A stretch of 64,000 bases of DNA, from the NCBI GenBank assembly GCA_905331475.1, contig CAJNYU010001724.1:175722-239721 (forward strand), given 5' to 3'. The notes beneath the pieces are model-generated. The model saw only the letters and a program-made list of their open reading frames with translations, searched no databases and had not been told where the DNA came from. The number at the start of each line of letters is the position of its first letter. Position 1 is the first letter of the stretch. Origin of the DNA: Rotaria socialis. Its lineage: Eukaryota > Rotifera > Eurotatoria > Philodinida > Philodinidae. Position numbers and translations under genes: made by a program. Below, piece by piece: positions 9,949 to 21,529 of the stretch.

Positions 9949-11483
9949 ATGGCAGAAGCAGCGAATTCACAACCGGAAAAGAAAGCCGGCATTATTATCT
10001 TGGGAAACGCCGGCTCTGGAAAGAGTTTCCTCTGCAATGTTCTCATTGGCACTGACCGCTTCAAATCTAATTTCGATCCTGGAGCAGTGACAACGGAAAC
10101 AGAACACCAACGTGTCAAGATTCATGGAAAATATCTATACATCTTCAATATTCCCGGGTTGATTGATTTGAATGACGACCGAATCAAACAGAACAAAGAA
10201 GAGATCGAGAAAGCATTTAAAGCGTGCCCTAACTCGCTTGTTCTTTACGTTTGGTCACATGTCGGTGGTCGTTGTCAAAGAGATGATGTCATTGCCTTCA
10301 AAGCACTGTATGAAGCCTATAAGTTTCCGAAAGGTGGGTCCAACCTAAAAGAGATAAACGGCTTTACAACATGTTTACTCTCTTTTTCTTCATAGATTCC
10401 CTTGCATTCGTCGTCAACAATTTAGACCCTATCCGACCGGAAGGCTACGACGAAAAATTCATGGTTACCCTCAAAGTAGCTCTTGCGCCTCAAACGTTTC
10501 CCGCAAGCGACTTTGTCTTCATTGAAAAAATTGAACCTAACAACCCAGAAACACAAGAGAAGATTAAAGATGCACGTCTCACGCTTATGCAATTGATCAT
10601 AGGACATCAAATAGCTCACCAAACTGAATACGGAAAAATTGATCTTGAATCAAAAGAAATCAAAAAAATCCGTGATGAATTCAAGGAAAAACAAGACGCA
10701 CTTCTACAGGATCAAAAAGCCTTGACGACGAAAATGAACGAAATGAAAATAATTCTCAAAAAGCGAGAAGAAGAAGCGAATCAACGAATCGAACAATTGC
10801 AAACAGAGTTGGCAATCCGTGAAGAAAAAACAAACAGACATATTGACCGATTGACGGCACAGTTGAAAGACAAGGAAACGGAAATGACGATGAATCTTAA
10901 AGAGCGTGACGAAAGAACGAACAAACAAATTCAAGAATTGAAGACAAAGTTGCAAGCAAAGGAAGAACAAAGAAGAAAAGATCTCAAAGACCATGAAGAA
11001 AAAACGAACAGACAAATCGACCGATTGAACAGAGAGTTGAAAGGCAAGGAAGCGGAAATGAAGATGGATTTCGAAAAGCGTCAAGAAAACACGAACAGAC
11101 AAATCGAAAAATTGAACAAAATGTTGGCAGAAAAGGAAGCGGAAAGAAAAAACGATCTTCGCATGCATGCAGCAAATACGAACGAACGAATCCAACAATT
11201 GCAGGCACAATTGGCTGAAAAACGGTCACGCCATACGGACACAGATTCAAGTGATACAGATACGAGTTCAAGTGATACAGATACGAGCTCAAGTGATACA
11301 GATACGAGCTCAAGTGATACAGATACGAGCTCAAGTGATACAGATACGAGCTCAAGTGAAGATGAAAGGTCGCACGCAACAACACGACGAAAAACTCCGG
11401 AAGCAGATTCATTGCTGAAAGTTCTAGGTGATAACCTCGTTTCAGTGACTATTCCATTGGCTAAAAAACTCTTCATAGGATGA
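9949..11483 (+). CDS. AIG1/GIMAP-like GTPase with long coiled coil
   Basis: Two exons (9949-10333 and 10396-11483) joined over a 62-bp GT-AG intron give 490 residues; the splice makes FPKDSLAFVVNNLD. The P-loop GNAGSGKS is at residues 19-26 and a NIPGLID switch-II-like motif follows. VVNNLD takes the place of the usual base-recognition motif, so nucleotide specificity may be unusual. From about residue 230 the protein is a charged coiled coil with a repeat of roughly 36 residues (EEKTNRQIDRLNRELKGKEA type). Then comes an acidic DTDTSSS repeat (about five copies of a 21-bp unit, 11241-11359) and a short hydrophobic C-terminus that could anchor it in a membrane. GIMAP/AIG1 GTPases act in membrane-associated immune or stress responses. 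A poly(A)-like AATAAAAAG follows near 11608. Confidence 0.75.
11241..11359 (+). repeat. 21-bp coding minisatellite
   Basis: GATACAGATACGAGCTCAAGT is repeated about five times in frame and encodes DTDTSSS inside the GTPase gene. The copies are nearly identical, which suggests recent expansion. Long open frames on the opposite strand here are a by-product of the repeat. Confidence 0.9.
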
Positions 11484-11845
11484 AGATACGCCGTGTGTAT
11501 GTTCTTCTGTTCCTGCTGAGTGAAACTGTTCAAAATACTCTGTGTTATGCACCTTTTCTTACACTATGCCAATCGAGAGAAGTTCCTATGCGTGTTTCTC
11601 TTTATGCAAATAAAAAGACTTTATAGCTTTCATACAAACCGAAGCAAAAACTTACACAGCGTAACTCTCATAAACGTTAGTAGCGCTTCACACTCGAGAC
11701 CCAGAAGGCTTAAGCATACAAGGGATTAGCCGACGTTGATGATTGATAAGTAACCTAAAAAAAGAAAAAAAATGAGCTAACTTCAAAAACGTTTAAAAAA
11801 AAAGAATACTGAAAAAAATGGAAAGGGTGTGATATAGGCAGCAAT

Positions 11846-11879
11846 GACGCGTTTCGATCTTGCTTAAGGATCTGATCAG
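11846..11879 (-). ncRNA. Hammerhead-like motif E
   Basis: On the minus strand: CTGATCA, GATCC, TTAAGCAA, GATC, GAAACGCGTC. It matches the module except that core G8 has become C, so it is probably inactive. It sits about 110 bp before the second telomeric hairpin. Confidence 0.45.
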
Positions 11880-11989
11880 ATGGCATTAAATCTCTATGAT
11901 TACTTATAGAAGAATCAACAAGATGTATTCTAATTTATACTGTTATAGATAGAAAATTTTTTACAAAATTCTATTCTATAATGATAAGA

Positions 11990-12043
11990 GTGTGGGGTGT
12001 GGGTGTTCTATATTTAATTCAGCCTAGACCCACACCCACACCC
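11990..12043. repeat. Telomeric-repeat hairpin 2
   Basis: GTGTGGGGTGTGGGTGTT, the spacer CTATATTTAATTCAGCCTAG and ACCCACACCCACACCC repeat the structure and spacer at 9343-9409 in the same orientation. With that copy it brackets the GTPase gene. Confidence 0.75.
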
Positions 12044-12333
12044 TCATCCGAGTAATCTGAGTACTCATGCTGTAAAGACGTACTCGCTGGACGAGTACAT
12101 TCACTAGGGTACTTGGCAGCAGATTATCAAGAGGGTGCTAGTCAATTAAGATGAAAGCTTGGTTGCAAAAATTTTAATAACGGATCATGATGATCTAAAT
12201 ATAAACAAGAAAACACTATTAGTAAAAACTTAAGTTAATATGTGATGAATCATTTTTAACAAATATCTTTAAATATAAAATATATGGAGAACATGTATAA
12301 ATGATTGTTAAAAACTGTCTGGAACAGTGCAAT

Positions 12334-12610
12334 AACCTACCCTTAGGCGTAGATTAATATACCCTTTTGAATAGCATCTAGTAGTAATCTACCCTCTAGC
12401 GTATTATAATAAACCTTCTCTTTGAACCGAATAATAATCTACCCTTCATTGCTGAATTAGAAACGGATGTGAAAAATGTGTTTATTAATCTACCCGTAAT
12501 CGTTTAATAATAAACTGCTTTCCTTAAAATATGAAATGCAAAACCCTTAGAAGAGCTTCATATACCCTGTGCCTCTTCAAATACCCTTACGCTCAAAAAC
12601 CCTTTGGATC
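12334..12610. repeat. Degenerate AATCTACCCT repeat cluster
   Basis: AACCTACCCTT, AATATACCCTT, AATCTACCCTC, AATCTACCCTT, AATCTACCCGT, ATATACCCTG and AATACCCTT recur at irregular 15-70 bp spacing. Non-coding. The flanking DNA (12044-12333 and 12611-13975) is AT-rich with no supported gene. Confidence 0.4.
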
Positions 12611-13975
12611 ATCCTCAAGAGTTTATGAAAAGGAACATCAAGAGCAAGGGCTGATTATTCTGCGCTTTTTTTTACAGTGAATGACAAATGTTGTATGATA
12701 GTAAATAGCATGCCCTGAAATCACCAACCTCATTATTATTGATTTTACCATTTAGATGAGAAATAATGAAACAATTGAAACGGAGAAAAGATATTCGACA
12801 TAACGTAATGCATGGCGCATTAGTAAATAAGCTAAAATTTCATATTAACAGAATAACGAGGCATTCTCAATGACGTTTTCTTTCAGCAGCACGATCGCTC
12901 CGAATAGTTCACATTTTCTATTTAAAATATCTATCGAAAGAATTTATAAATCACAATATATACTCATTGTACACTTATAAGATTACAATCTTCACCAATT
13001 TATCAATCATTTTTTACAGACAGCAAGACCAGCTGAATTTTTTCCCAACGATTTAATATGATTCTGAAGTAATTTTCTATGTGTGTAAAACTTGCATAGA
13101 CTTTTTTCGAAGCGATAACAAAAATGTTTTTCATTTCGTATATCATTCGTGGAACATGGCATCATTTTTTTAATTTGTTTTTTATTTCAAGTTACAGTCA
13201 TGTGCATAGGGCAAAGTAAATTGCTGTTAATTAAAGTAATCCTTTTGTTGATTCCTTTAGTTAAATACACCAAAATTTTAGAACGATTTCCGATTATTTT
13301 CGAGAAATCATAATCTGATTTGACAAACTATTTGCCTACTATTAAATATACAGCTAACATTTTTTAACTATCAGTTTTTACTTGAGATAATTATAAGAAC
13401 GAAATCAATTTTTTTTTACAGCTGATTTACATATTTATTTTATGAGCTTTTTCCAACAAATAAAAATGAACATACTTAGGCCGAAAATTATATGAAATTC
13501 AAGCCGCAAAAGAGCTATATAGATTTTATGATAAAAAGTGATGATACTATTTTTGAATATTCACTAGGTCTAATAGAGGTTTGATAAGGGAAACGGCAGC
13601 ATGCAAGAGGGAATATAGGAAGAATAGCTCGCATGTAGGTGAGTGGCAAGAGCGTGTTTCGTGGGACATTTTTCTCCTTTGAATGCAGAATATTTCGCGT
13701 TTTAGTGTCCTTTTTTCATATTTCCAATAGCTTTTGTTACAAGAATTGCTGTTTTGTTACATAGGAGCACTTTTGGTTCTCACAAGATAGTGAGATAATC
13801 TGTTACCTGAAATGTCTTTGATAATGTGAAAACCAAAGTAGAAAATAATTTATTATCATCACCAGACAAGCATATAAAACCACAGGAAACTCAAATACTA
13901 ACAAAGAATATTTTCATTCTAGATTTTCTTCAGTTATTTCTGAGCTTACCTCGATTTTACTACTCAACAAAAGAA

Positions 13976-14476
13976 ATGTCAAATACATCAAGTAAGTAAT
14001 GCAAGAAGCATTACTCTTTGTGATTCTTTCTTTCTTGATTTATGTTTTATCTTCTTAGAAATAACAACAACAACAACCATGAATACAAGCAATTCTTCAA
14101 ACTCACCCATGGCATCTTACCAAGATAAAGTAGACATGGCATTTGTTCTCATAAGATATATTTGCTATTATTATCATAGATCACATCTGAATTATCGCCT
14201 AGAATAATTAAACGAAGTATTTCTGGTGAGATTCAAATGGAAGCGAAAACGTTCATGGTTCAACATGACAATTCAAAGAAGATGAGTCTATGCGACACTG
14301 CAACATTATCTCCAATGAAATTTGTGAGCGCAGCTACCATGGTCGTCCCGAAAAACACGACCAACGATGCAATACCAGAAATATCTGATGAGGAATTGCT
14401 TGAAATGGCATTGATGTTGGAAAAGCAGCAGCAACAAGAACAAACTATCATCATTATCGATGACATGAAGCAATAA
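13976..14476 (+). CDS. Small three-exon gene, unknown function
   Basis: Exons 13976-13991, 14059-14129 and 14180-14476 (GT-AG introns of 67 and 50 bp) join in frame to a 127-residue protein. The N-terminus is Thr/Ser/Asn-rich. A middle segment reads LSPRIIKRSISG. The C-terminus is acidic and Gln-rich (ISDEELLEMALMLEKQQQQ) and probably helical. There is no signal peptide and no membrane span. I recognise no family. An adjacent shorter paralogue with the same exon pattern supports the gene model. Confidence 0.55.
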
Positions 14477-14759
14477 ATAAAATAAAGACTAATGTTTTGA
14501 TGTGCTTGTGTGTGACTGTAGATGTTTTGTGTGTCCTAGAAATTCATTTAGTACAACGTTCAGTTTGATTGTATGCATGATTGATTCCATAGAATTTCTG
14601 GGCCAATCACAATCAGAAGGATGCTTCAGAAATATTTTATGCAAATAGTAGCAGAACCCTAAAAAAATCAAATGAGATGAATGTTATGATAATTCGTTTT
14701 GATTGCAGATTTCCTTTACTCCTTGCTCGACTCATCTCGATACTTTTCGTCAATACAAA

Positions 14760-14990
14760 ATGTCATATCCATCAAGTGAGTAGTGAGATAGGCCAGGCCG
14801 TCGTAATTACATCTTAAGGTTTCTCATATTTGTTAGAATCGACAATTAACACTATCGATGATACTGACTCGAGCGTGACATCTACTCAACATAAGGTAGG
14901 AATCTATGTTATCATAAAAAATCTATATTATCGATATCATAGGCAACACCTAAACTATTGACTGAAACAATCAAACGAAGTACACTGTAA
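14760..14990 (+). CDS. Short paralogue of the gene at 13976-14476
   Basis: Exons 14760-14775, 14837-14895 and 14943-14990 join in frame to about 40 residues. The start MSYPSK parallels MSNTSK, the first two intron positions and phases are the same, and the third exon begins with a segment (LLTETIKRS) like LSPRIIKRS before a stop. The sequence just upstream of the ATG is also similar. It is truncated relative to its neighbour and ends about 90 bp before the assembly gap, so it may be decaying or a distinct short isoform. Confidence 0.45.
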
Positions 14991-15082
14991 AAAAAAAACG
15001 TAGAATAATAAACGAAAAAAGGGTTTATGAAAGTGCAACGTGTCGCAAACCCTTTTCAACCGTTTATCAACGAGTCATAAAC

Positions 15083-15182
15083 NNNNNNNNNNNNNNNNNN
15101 NNNNNNNNNNNNNNNNNNNNNNNNNNNNNNNNNNNNNNNNNNNNNNNNNNNNNNNNNNNNNNNNNNNNNNNNNNNNNNNNNN
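15083..15182. other. Assembly gap (100 N)
   Basis: Exactly 100 unknown bases, a conventional scaffold-gap size. The true distance and content are unknown. Confidence 0.99.
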
Positions 15183-17771
15183 CATGAAATTCTATATGTT
15201 TAGCTCAAAACTTATGTTCTGTTGATGAAAACAAAATTGAAAAGAATACAAATAAAAAGCAGAAGTTATGTTACTACGTAGTTGAAATTACAATGTGTTA
15301 TTCAATTATGTTTGATTTTGACGCAAGAAACAGAAAAACTATCAATGGATCATATATTTGTTGACTATGTAATCTTATTTTACAACAACTATGTTAAATG
15401 TCACGTGAACATCGTCAATGTAATATATGTTGATCTCATTTGAATATTAGATGTTTCTCATCGCGGGATATAATCAAATTTACAGAATATCTTGAACAAA
15501 CCCAGTTATCAAATTATTTTCTATTCCAAAAGTAACTTTTTTTAAAGATACTGCTCGGTCACGAGAATGATATATTTAAGGATTACGAAATATAACAAAA
15601 AGAACGTACTTAATAATATTTTAGTTAATTACAATGTGAATACATTTGATGAATTATTATTTTACTGACATCTTAAAATTAAGTGTACTAATCCAATATG
15701 TGATTTTTGTGGAGAAAAATTCAATTCAATTTAATGATAGGACATGACCAGCACAGACAAAAATGCCTGTACTTTGGTTACTGAAAGAATTCGTTTAAAA
15801 GAAAAACAGAAAAGTTGTATAAGTCGATGGTATGTTATGCGACTACCAAAAAAACAACGACTGTTATGGGAAAATATGATATTTTAATAGGATGATATAG
15901 CTGTTCGTTAAAATTTTAAAAATACATCTTGTTCGATTATCATTTTTATAACAATTATTAGATCAACTTGAATAAGCGAACCTCTTTAAGTTTGTCGAAC
16001 TCAATTCTCAGAATCTTATGTGAATGATATTTATCAACAAATAATTGTTGTAATAATATGTCAATTAGAGTTTACAAATGCAGGAAGAAAACAATCCGAG
16101 AATTGATAGTGCTTGATAAGTCAGGCGCAGAGGGGGGGGCATATTGAATAAACAATCGAATGTGATCGCGTAACAGCTTGTGGCCAGGCCGATGCCACAG
16201 ATATGTGTTTCATGAATAGTTATTGGTTGGAAAAATCGACGTGGCATTTTAAATTAATCTCGAAATAGATTTAATAGCACCCCACGTTATTGCCAAATTT
16301 TGTTTTTCTGTGTACTATAAAATTTCCAAAATGTCCTTCATCGTTTCTTCAAGGTCACCGCCTCCAGAAAAACGTTTTTTTTTCTTGAAACATCGTAAAA
16401 GCAAGATCATAATCATAATAAAAGTCATAGAAAAATGTATCGTTTTAGATCTTAAAATTTTCGCTACAACATAAACACATTCACATTATTCTTCTATCAA
16501 GATCTGCAATAAGATCTTAGACACAAATTTGTAAAAGTTTGGTAACGCGTATTATAGACCTTCAGTTTGTTTTTGTTTGCTTTTTATGAGTTTTATTATA
16601 ATAGCATTTCATACAGGTAATTATATGTATAGCTTCTCAAAAGAGATACTTTTTAATTAAGCATGCCGCTATTTGAAAGTGCCTATAGCTATTTAAAAAA
16701 ATGGGCTATTAAAAATAGTACATCTATTTCTAACATCATAGTATTCTTCAGTTACTTCCTTTTATTCTTTCTAATTCTGATCACTAACAGTTCTTTTTTC
16801 CAATCCTACTCAAACCATATATGAGAAGCAATTCAAGATTTTGTTTCAATCAATATTAAGGCATTCCTGTAGGTATTTAAAATTGCATATCTTTTCATAA
16901 CTATCTTTATCTGTTGAAAAAAAGCGAGATGAAAACAGTGAAATAATAAACACGATGTAAAACTTTTATTTAGAATCATATATATGTAAATTAAATTTAT
17001 CTCTCAGAAAAAAAGATTCGTTTAAATGATACAAACTGTTAGCGCCAACAGGTGTCGTTGGTTGACACTAAACGTTTTCTTGAATGTCGTTTTGTTTCTC
17101 TAACCTGTTCGTTTCTATTACGCCGTTTCGTTTCGTTTTTAGTTAGTTGTTGTTTTATATTTTCCACACCGGTCCATTTATTGTTTTTCTATTATTACCC
17201 TTATTATTATTTTTGCTTATTTCGATGTTATATTTGTTTTGTTTTAATTTAAATAAAACATCATTTAACATTCATTAGCTTAATCCTGGTGTGTAACAAA
17301 CCGGGTAAGCTATTTCGTATTTGTGAACTCTCGTAAGGGCAGACAACATTCTCATTTTACGTGAATAAGCTATTCACATAATTAATTAAATCACAAGACA
17401 TAACAACCGAGAGTCTCACACAAACAGTTTATTTATTTATTCATTTAGCTTTAAATCTGTGTACCTATTCGAATTTGCGTATAACTATTTAATTTTTGGA
17501 ATAGCTTCTAATGGATAAATATTGTTATTAAATAAAATACAGTTACTTCTTGCAAAATAAATTAAAATATATTCAATATTCTATCGAAATAGGATGCTTT
17601 TTTAATTATTATGCAAAATAATTTAATATGAAATTAAAAAAGAAAAAATTCATTTGATCTTTACAACAAAACTTTTCAAGTCCTTATTTATTTACATTTC
17701 TATATAAATACATATATCTGATATACTATATACTTATTTTCAATTACAATATATTACACATTTTTTATCTA
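15183..17771. other. Long AT-rich stretch without a supported gene
   Basis: No conserved frame or convincing exon was seen. The short open frame at 17052-17252 is Phe/Tyr/Val-rich low complexity and is not supported. Confidence 0.5.
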
Positions 17772-19014
17772 TTGGGTTGGCAAGAAAGTTTCTGCGTTGT
17801 TTTTGCAAAACTTCATAGAACAGCCAAGAGAGTTCTAGAAGTTTCCATACTAATGGTGTATAAAGGGGACACGAATATCTTTCGAACAATAAAAAAATAT
17901 AAATATGGATGTTGATCTCGAGTTAGGAATGAACATATCTTGCAAAGAGCTGCGAGTGCTTTTACTTCAGGAATTCCGTTTGGGTCACAAAACAACGGAA
18001 GCAACAAGCAACATATGTAGCACGATGAGCAAGGATGCACTCTTCATTCATACAGCGCAAGATTGGTTCAATTGGTTCAAAAACGATAACTTCGAACTCG
18101 ACGATTTACCTCGTGCCGGAAGACCACTTGAAGTGGATATGGATGTTTTGAAGCAGCTTGCCGAAGAAGATCCTAGATTGACTACACGGTGTTTAGCAGA
18201 GCGACTTGGGTGCTCTCATGCTACAGTGGAAACACATCTGCGCGAATTAGGCAAAACGTGGAAATATGGAGTTTGGATACCACATGAATTATCACCACTT
18301 CAGCTCCAACACAGAGTTGACGCTTGTATGAAATTATTAACGTCTCATCACAACTACCAATGGCTCCACAATCTTATTACTGGCGATGAAAAGTGGGTGT
18401 TGCATGTTAACCACACACACGCAAGCGACAGTGGCTGGGAGCTGACAAACAGGTGTATCAACGCCCAAAAATGATCTCCATCCAAAGAAGATCATGCTTA
18501 GCGTTTGGTTGGGACCAAAAGGAATTATTCATTGGGAACTTCTGCCAACTGGCTGTACCATCACTGCTGATCTCTAGTGCAAACAATTGAACCGGGTTGC
18601 AGCAAAACTTCAAGGGAAGCAGGACAAAATTTATTTTTTGCATGACAACGCCAGACCTCATATCGCAAAGTCGACTCGGGAAAAATTATTGAAGCTCGGA
18701 TGGATTACTATTCCACATCCACCTTATTCTCCAGACTTGGCTCCTACAGACTACCACTTGTACCATTCGCCGTCCAATCATCTAAACGAGAAAAAATTCG
18801 ACGACGAAAAGCACCTCAAAATGGATCTTGCCGACTTCTTCGGCCAAAAGTCCCAGGACTTCTACGAACGTGTGAACTTTTCGCTACCAGAGCGCTGGCG
18901 ACAAGCCATAGATACTAATGGAGCATACATTGTTGAAAGCTAGTTCTATTCTTGAAGTTAAAAAATAAAAATAAAAATTTCGAAAAAAACACAAAAACTT
19001 TCTTGCCAACCCAA
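17772..19014 (+). mobile_element. Mariner element (1.24 kb)
   Basis: TIRs TTGGGTTGGCAAGAAAGTTT (from 17772) and the inverted sequence ending CCAACCCAA at 19014 are flanked by TA on both sides (17770-17771, 19015-19016). Size and TIRs are typical of mariner. Confidence 0.9.
17905..18943 (+). pseudogene. Dead DD34D mariner transposase
   Basis: The frame opens with a helix-turn-helix region (GRPLEVD, then LAERLGCSHATVETHL) and a TGDEKW catalytic block. It leaves frame near 18415, where the next frame continues TRKRQWLGADKQV. It changes frame again near 18475 (HPKKIMLSVW). It then meets a TAG near 18577 where family members have Tyr-Cys. The last part carries HDNARPH and YSPDLAPTDYHL, the second and third Asp of the DD34D triad. 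At least two frameshifts and one nonsense change make it inactive. Confidence 0.9.
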
Positions 19015-19019
19015 TACAT

Positions 19020-19620
19020 TATGCAAATTTTCATTTAAATAATAAATATTTTTAAAATAATACAAACTTTATTTTTTATTCAAATCTTAAATATTTTACG
19101 AAATTAATACAAATTTTCATTTCATGAATAAAATATTTTCAAGGAACCAAATTAATTTTCGTTTCAGTAATAAATATTTTCATTTCACTAATCATATATT
19201 TTGAATTCACTAATAAATAATTTTCGTTTTACCAATAAATAGTTTCATTTCACTGATAAATTATTTTATTTTTCTAATAAATTATTTTTTATTTTATCAA
19301 TAAATTATTTTCATTTCACTGGTGGTAAGTAATTTTATTTTATCAATAAATTATTTTTTTTTACTAATAATTATTATTATTTTACTAATAAATTATTTTT
19401 GTTTTACTAATAATAATAATTTTGTACCAGTAATTTTTTTCATTTTACTACTAAAATTTGTAAAAATAATATACATTTTTTTTTTCATTTAAATAATACA
19501 AATTTTCTTTTCAGGAATAAAATATTTTCAAAGTAACAAATTAATTTTCATGTCAAGAATAAATATTTTGCGAAAGAAAACAAATTCTTTTATTTAATTC
19601 ATTTCTTTTCATTTAACAAA
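19020..19620. repeat. Degenerate AT-rich minisatellite
   Basis: AATAAATTATTTTCATTTCACT-like units of about 28-32 bp recur more than 12 times with heavy divergence, possibly expanded by replication slippage. Confidence 0.65.
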
Positions 19621-19778
19621 TAAATAAAAGAAGAAGAAAAGAAACATATGACGTAATCTTATATTTTAGCTTTTTTCTTTTCTTTGAAGCGAAAGAGTAA
19701 AAGAAAATTTCTTTTTTTTGTTCATTTATTTCAAAGTATAGAAAAAGAAACGAACAATGAAAAAACAATTCACAAGTC

Positions 19779-20449
19779 TTATTCGATAGAAAATCGTTGA
19801 ACACGATTATTATTACGATCGGCGACATAGAGATTACCTTGTCGATCGAAAGACAAACCAGCGGGGAAGTTGAACTGATTTGCTCCTGCTTCTTTGCCAT
19901 TTCCACCCACAATTACAGTGCCTTGTTTCTTGTCTCCTTGAGTCCAACGCATTACACGATGATTCGCCGAGTCTGCTACATAGAGTGTACCTAACGTATC
20001 AACAAAGATTCCTTGAGGATTCTTCAATTGTGTCAGAGCATTCCCTTCACCTTGTCCTCCAGCAACCACAATACCTTCTTTTGCGCCTTTATTCCATTTC
20101 ATTACACGATGATTGTTGTTGTCTGATACGTAGACAGTCTGTTGTCGATCGACAAAGAGATATGTCGGGTAGCTGAGTTGATTGAGTTCATCACCTTCTC
20201 CATTACCACCAGCTACGAGAGTGCCATTCTTCTCACCCAATTGATATCGTCTTACTTCATGTTTTTTGTCGTCAGAAACGTAGAGATACCTCTGATCATC
20301 CATTGCTAATCCATAACATTGGATGTTGTCGACGAGTATTTCACCTTGTGTTGTACCGCTACGACGAGACCATCGTACAACTCGTTGATTCCCCCAATCA
20401 CAAATAATGAGACTATCCGTCTCTTTGTCAATTAATAAATCAGTTGGNT
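19779..20449 (-). CDS. NHL-repeat protein, 3' part (copy 1, incomplete)
   Basis: About 220 residues of consecutive NHL beta-propeller blades are seen, each with the pattern LFVDRQQTVYVSDNNNHRVM-KW and GGNGEG...NQLSYP. The last blade ends NLYVADRNNNRVQRF. The 5' side is cut by the single N at 20450, where sequence matching the 3' flank of the gene restarts, so the upstream part is missing. NHL propellers act in protein or RNA binding, and such genes form large families in bdelloids. This copy is open throughout. It may be an allele or haplotype joined in tandem by the assembler. Confidence 0.6.
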
Positions 20450-20512
20450 TTTTGTTCATTTATTTCAAAGTATGGAAAAAGAAACGAACAAAGAAAAAGT
20501 AATTCACAAGTC

Positions 20513-21425
20513 TTATTCGATAGAAAATCGTTGAACACGATTATTACCCATATCGGCGACATAGAGATTACCATGTCGATCGAAAGACAAACCAACGGGA
20601 ACGTTGAACTGATTTGCTCCTGTTCCTAGACCATTTCCACCCACAATTACAGTGCCTCGTTTCTTGTCTCCTTGAGTCCAACGCATTACACGATGATTCC
20701 CCTCGTCTGCTACATAGAGTGTACCCAACGTATCAACGAAGATTCCTTCAGGATAAGACAATTGTGTCAGAGCACTCCTTTCACCTTGTCCTCCAGCGAC
20801 CACAATACCTTCTTGTGCGCCTTTATTCCATTTCATTGCACGATGATTCCTGTAGTCTGATACGTAGACATTCTGTTGTCGATCGACAAAGAGATATGCC
20901 AGTCCGTTGAGTTGATTGAGTACATCACCTTTACCATTACCACCAGCTACGAGAATGCCATTCTTCTCACCCAATTGACATCGTCTTACTTCATGCTTTC
21001 CTTCGTCAGAAACGTAGAGATACCTCTGATCATCCATTGCTAATGCATAACATCGAATGTTGTCGATGAGCACTTCTCCTTGTGCTGTACTACTATGACA
21101 AAACTATCGTACAACTCGTCGATTCCCTTGATCACAAATGATGAGACTATCATTCTCTTTGTCAATTAATACATCACTTGGATATTTCAATTGATTCAAT
21201 CCATTTCCTTGGCCTTTACCACCAGCAAAAACTTGTCCATTCGTTGTGTCACCGTTCTTCCATTGCATGATACGATGATTCTCGTAGTCAGCAATAACCA
21301 CTGTTTGATCATCATCAACGAAGAGACCATAAGGGCGGTAGAGTTGATTAGTGGCATCCCCTCCCCCGTGACCTCCAGCAATAGTCACGCCGTTCTGTGC
21401 CCATTTAGCATTAGCAGGAATATTA
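20513..21425 (-). pseudogene. NHL-repeat gene copy 2 with in-frame stop
   Basis: This copy repeats the preceding one about 735 bp away and reaches further 5', to a probable acceptor TTCTCTTCTAG before NIPANAKWAQNG. Blades read LFVDDDQTVVIADYENHRIM and onwards. At about 21104 a TAG replaces the Trp codon present in copy 1 (RWSRRSG), in the same frame, so the product would stop after two blades. Either the copy is a pseudogene or there is a base error. No further 5' exon with a signal peptide could be identified. Confidence 0.6.
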
Positions 21426-21529
21426 ACTAGAAGAGAAAACGTATAAGAATAAAATGAAATCTTTCTAGAGTATAGCTGAAATAATTTCGAAAGTATCGAG
21501 TAAAATTCTTTTGAATAGATCATTTTTTC

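Noticed and set aside
10704-11533. Several long frames on the minus strand opposite the GTPase coiled coil and DTDTSSS repeat
   Set aside because: They are shadows of the repetitive coding strand (for example repeated SSYLYHL and SLELVSV) with no independent support.
17052-17252. Open frame rich in Phe, Tyr and Cys
   Set aside because: Low-complexity T-rich DNA; no homology or gene structure visible.
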